Source of the DNA: Ancylostoma caninum
Lineage: Eukaryota; Nematoda; Chromadorea; Rhabditida; Ancylostomatidae
Length of the DNA: 64,000 bases
Assembly: GCA_037903475.1 (NCBI GenBank)
Contig: JBAJFG010000487.1
Coordinates: 1,550,001 to 1,614,000 of the forward strand
Direction of reading: 5' to 3'
In this document: positions 62,090 through 64,000 of the stretch, in pieces
Layout of the letters: each line of letters begins with the position of its first letter
How positions within the stretch are numbered: the stretch's first letter is position 1
Position numbers and translations under genes: made by a program
Notes under the pieces: generated by a model
The model's input: the letters and a program-made list of their open reading frames with translations, nothing else
What the model was told of the DNA's origin: nothing
Databases searched by the model: none

Positions 62090-62257
62090 CTTGTTGTAAG
62101 AGCAAATAAATCTAACAGAGAACCACTGAACCACCGTTCACGGGCTGTAGCCCTAATTACCCAACGTCGGGTACAGTTTGACCCGTTCGAAGCGGGGTCC
62201 GCCCTACTGATCCCTTCACGCCATTTCGCCCTGTCGTGTGCCTGGTCAGGGTGGATC

Positions 62258-62658
62258 CTAACTACTTTCATATCGGTGTGCAAAGTCCATCCATCTTTGT
62301 TTTGGGTCTTTTTGGTCGCTTGTCTGGTACATCAAGATCGAATCCGATTTTGGTAGGATACATTCTCTCGGTAGATATATTTTCCCACCGTTGTTGAACA
62401 CTAATTTGTTTTTCCTTTTTTTTTGAACCGTTTCTCACCAATTTTTCCAGTTCGTCGCTGGTAAATATGTCGAATGTGAGACGTAGCCCCATCGTCGATG
62501 CTGGAGGAATCTGGAATTATAATTGCATATGAAAGTCCTCTCTCTTCTTCAAATTTCTGCCAAAACCGCCACCAAGAAAGCTGCAGTTCCAGTTTTTTTT
62601 GTTTTTTGTGCTGCGCCACTAGCTGTTCAAAATTGGCAGAATGCCGAAATATGCTCCG
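62258..62658 (-). CDS. 3' end of an unrecognised gene, two exons
   Basis: Exon 62439-62658 reads open from a CCACAG acceptor through NFEQLVAQHKKQKKLELQL and SWWRFWQKFEEERGLSYA to a GTGAGA donor (1 nt left over). A 38-bp intron ending in ATTAG then joins, in phase, to 62258-62400, which ends with QRWMDFAHRYESS and a stop TAG. Together this is 120 residues: charged, Trp-rich, with a probable short coiled coil at the start. A competing unspliced frame beginning at an ATG (62492) runs to 62268 and also looks protein-like. The spliced reading is preferred because the upstream exon is strongly protein-like only in that frame. Upstream exons lie above 62658 or are lost. Function unknown; a transposon origin is possible. 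Confidence 0.42.
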
Positions 62659-62762
62659 CTGTGGCCTTCGCAGCTATCCTGCGAGCGGTTTCCAGCCGCT
62701 AGCACGTCTGGCTCCGTAATGGCGGATGTTTACTCCTTTACGAATGCCCTATATGTACATAG

Positions 62763-63052
62763 CAGTGGCGGACGCAGAAAGTGGGCGGGAGGGGGGGCGT
62801 GGGAAGAAAAGTGGGGTCTCCGCCGTTTTGGGGATCCAGACGGAAAATAAAATTAATAATAATATTAATTATAATAATAAACAATAAATAAAAAATATAT
62901 TAAAAATAATAATAAAAATAAACAATTAAAAATAAACTAACACAGGATTTTTATTTGTATTGTAAAGTAATTTCGAAAATTTGGCGACCCATTCTCGGGG
63001 GGGCGCGCCCCCCCCCCCCCCCCCCCCGCCCCCCCCCCTGCGTCCGCCACTG
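62763..63052. mobile_element. non-autonomous hAT element with 8-bp target duplication
   Basis: Ends CAGTGGCGGACGCAG and its complement CTGCGTCCGCCACTG, flanked on both sides by the same octamer GTACATAG (62755-62762, 63053-63060). The CAGTG terminus and 8-bp duplication are hAT hallmarks. The interior has G/C homopolymers and an AT-rich stretch, no transposase. The intact duplication suggests a fairly recent insertion. Confidence 0.85.
63004..63040. repeat. poly-C tract inside the hAT MITE
   Basis: Nearly unbroken run of C. Comparable C or G runs of 9-18 bases occur at 22764, 35831, 41299, 42201, 43908 and 48247. Confidence 0.95.
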
Positions 63053-63114
63053 GTACATAGTAGTCCTTAGGCCTACAGTCCATGAACGCATAACCAAGCG
63101 AAACCTTATCCTCT

Positions 63115-63564
63115 AAAACCCCATCTAGCGGGGTTATTTAACATGCTGATCACGATATCACATTCATTTTGTGCCGTAACCCCGTTAGGGTAAGGTTACG
63201 CTAGGGTTAGGGTAAATGAGGCATCTCACGGAATCATCTGAATTTTTGTCTAAGGGGGTAATTTGGTGTGCAGATCACAAATATTATACTCATTAAGTGC
63301 TGAAACCTCATTTGGGTAAGGTTAAGGTAAGGTTAGGGCAAGTATTGTCCATACGCAAACCTCAAATTGCTTTCAACTTGCAAAGTAAATGTGATATCCG
63401 TAATCAGCATGTCAAAAAAAACCCTCTAAACAAAAATTCAGGTAATTCCGTTAGGTGACTTACTTACCCTAACCCTACCGGGACCCTACCCAAATGGAGT
63501 TACGCCACAAAATGAGTGTGATATTCGTGATCAGCATGTCAAATAATCGCCCTAGGCGGGGTTT
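63115..63564. repeat. inverted repeat with telomere-like GGGTTAGGGTAA tracts
   Basis: Arms of about 105 bp: left AACCCCATCTAGCGGGGTTA, GCTGATCACGATATCACATT, then TAGGGTAAGGTTACGCTAGG; the right is the complement (ACTTACCCTAACCCTACC ... GATCAGCATGTCAAATAATC). The centre holds two more partial copies of the same arm, one in each orientation. TTAGGG-like units are near, but not identical to, the usual nematode telomere TTAGGC. Confidence 0.6.
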
Positions 63565-64000
63565 CAGAGGAGTTTTTGATTTTGAGATTTTGGGGCAGAA
63601 CAAATGGAATACTGCCCTACATAGTCTACAGGATAACCAATCACGCTAACGTCAACATTTCATGCATCCTAACCCAAGGAAACTGGGAAAAGCTTTTTGA
63701 AAGAGTAAGCGCGCCATTGCGGAACTGGTGTAATATTGCGTCGTTTGCATGCAGATGACTTCTCGGCAGATTTTATAACAAAAAACTAAACGTCCTGACT
63801 GGTTTTAAAGACTCTTCACCAGGTGAATCATCGCAAAACTTCGCCCATTCTCTAGACTTTACCCACATTCGATCAATGTGCGTCAATTCTCCGTTCTCGA
63901 GTCATAGGTGACACAGTTTTCCGTTATGACGACGTCATCATTCGACTTTCAGCCTATTCTATCGCAGTTTTGACTCGCTAGGTTTTTTGTTCAACAATTC

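Larger units (their letters stand above)
59622..62257. other. kinase downstream region
   Basis: Contains the 60.4 kb fold-back MITE and AT-rich DNA. An open plus frame at 61369-61623 has no splice support. Confidence 0.4.

Noticed and set aside
62268..62492. Unspliced 74-codon ATG frame
   Set aside because: Not excluded, but the other frame is strongly protein-like upstream and splices in phase, so it is listed only as the alternative.

Overview
The window looks like gene-poor, repeat-rich nuclear DNA of a nematode, probably a clade V (strongylid, hookworm-like) species. Evidence: short exons joined by mostly 50-100 bp GT-AG introns with TTTCAG-type acceptors; a tau-tubulin-kinase-like/CK1 kinase of the type greatly expanded in nematodes; fragments of an RTE-type retrotransposon and of mariner; and many short inverted-repeat elements. 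Nothing bacterial is present (no operons, Shine-Dalgarno sites, rRNA or CRISPR). Most long open frames are chance frames or tetranucleotide arrays. The real coding sequence lies in short exons that have to be assembled by splice site and phase.

Layout. 1-5.2 kb: one convincing minus-strand first exon (4419-4763) under a CpG-rich promoter, one weak candidate exon at 1.35-1.6 kb, and MITEs. 5.2-13 kb: repeats, a 640-bp TA-flanked fold-back element, and the start of a minus-strand gene (exons 13034-13102 and 12390-12422). 13.4-14.2 kb: a cluster of MITEs with GAGAACTGGTCCCC ends. 18.2-23.2 kb: four phase-compatible minus-strand exons of a protein resembling the LMO7/LIMCH1 family, whose large intron carries a 570-bp TGAA array and an ACAGG/AG satellite. 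23-49 kb: almost only repeats (a 1-2 kb spaced family with a GTCTGCGCATCCACA core, a palindromic MITE family with a TTACCCAGGGTAA motif, two GC-rich MITEs, two more TTCA/TGAA arrays), with candidate exons at 31.1 and 49.7 kb. 50-50.65 kb: two mariner transposase remnants in opposite orientation.

50.9-59.6 kb is the gene-rich core. A divergent pair of genes is separated by 149 bp: a previously hidden seven-exon minus-strand gene (50952-53321, 235 aa, unrecognised, basic middle, hydrophobic N-terminus and C-terminal membrane segment) and a complete nine-exon plus-strand kinase gene (53471-59621, 299 aa, tau-tubulin-kinase-like). The kinase introns hold antisense RTE debris. 62.26-62.66 kb holds two spliceable minus-strand exons of an unrecognised protein. 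The end of the window has a non-autonomous hAT element with an exact 8-bp target duplication and a telomere-like inverted repeat.

I see no pathway linking these genes. The only functional inference from arrangement is that the divergent pair could share a promoter. All gene models are hand-assembled from splice signals and reading frame, without transcripts or database searches.
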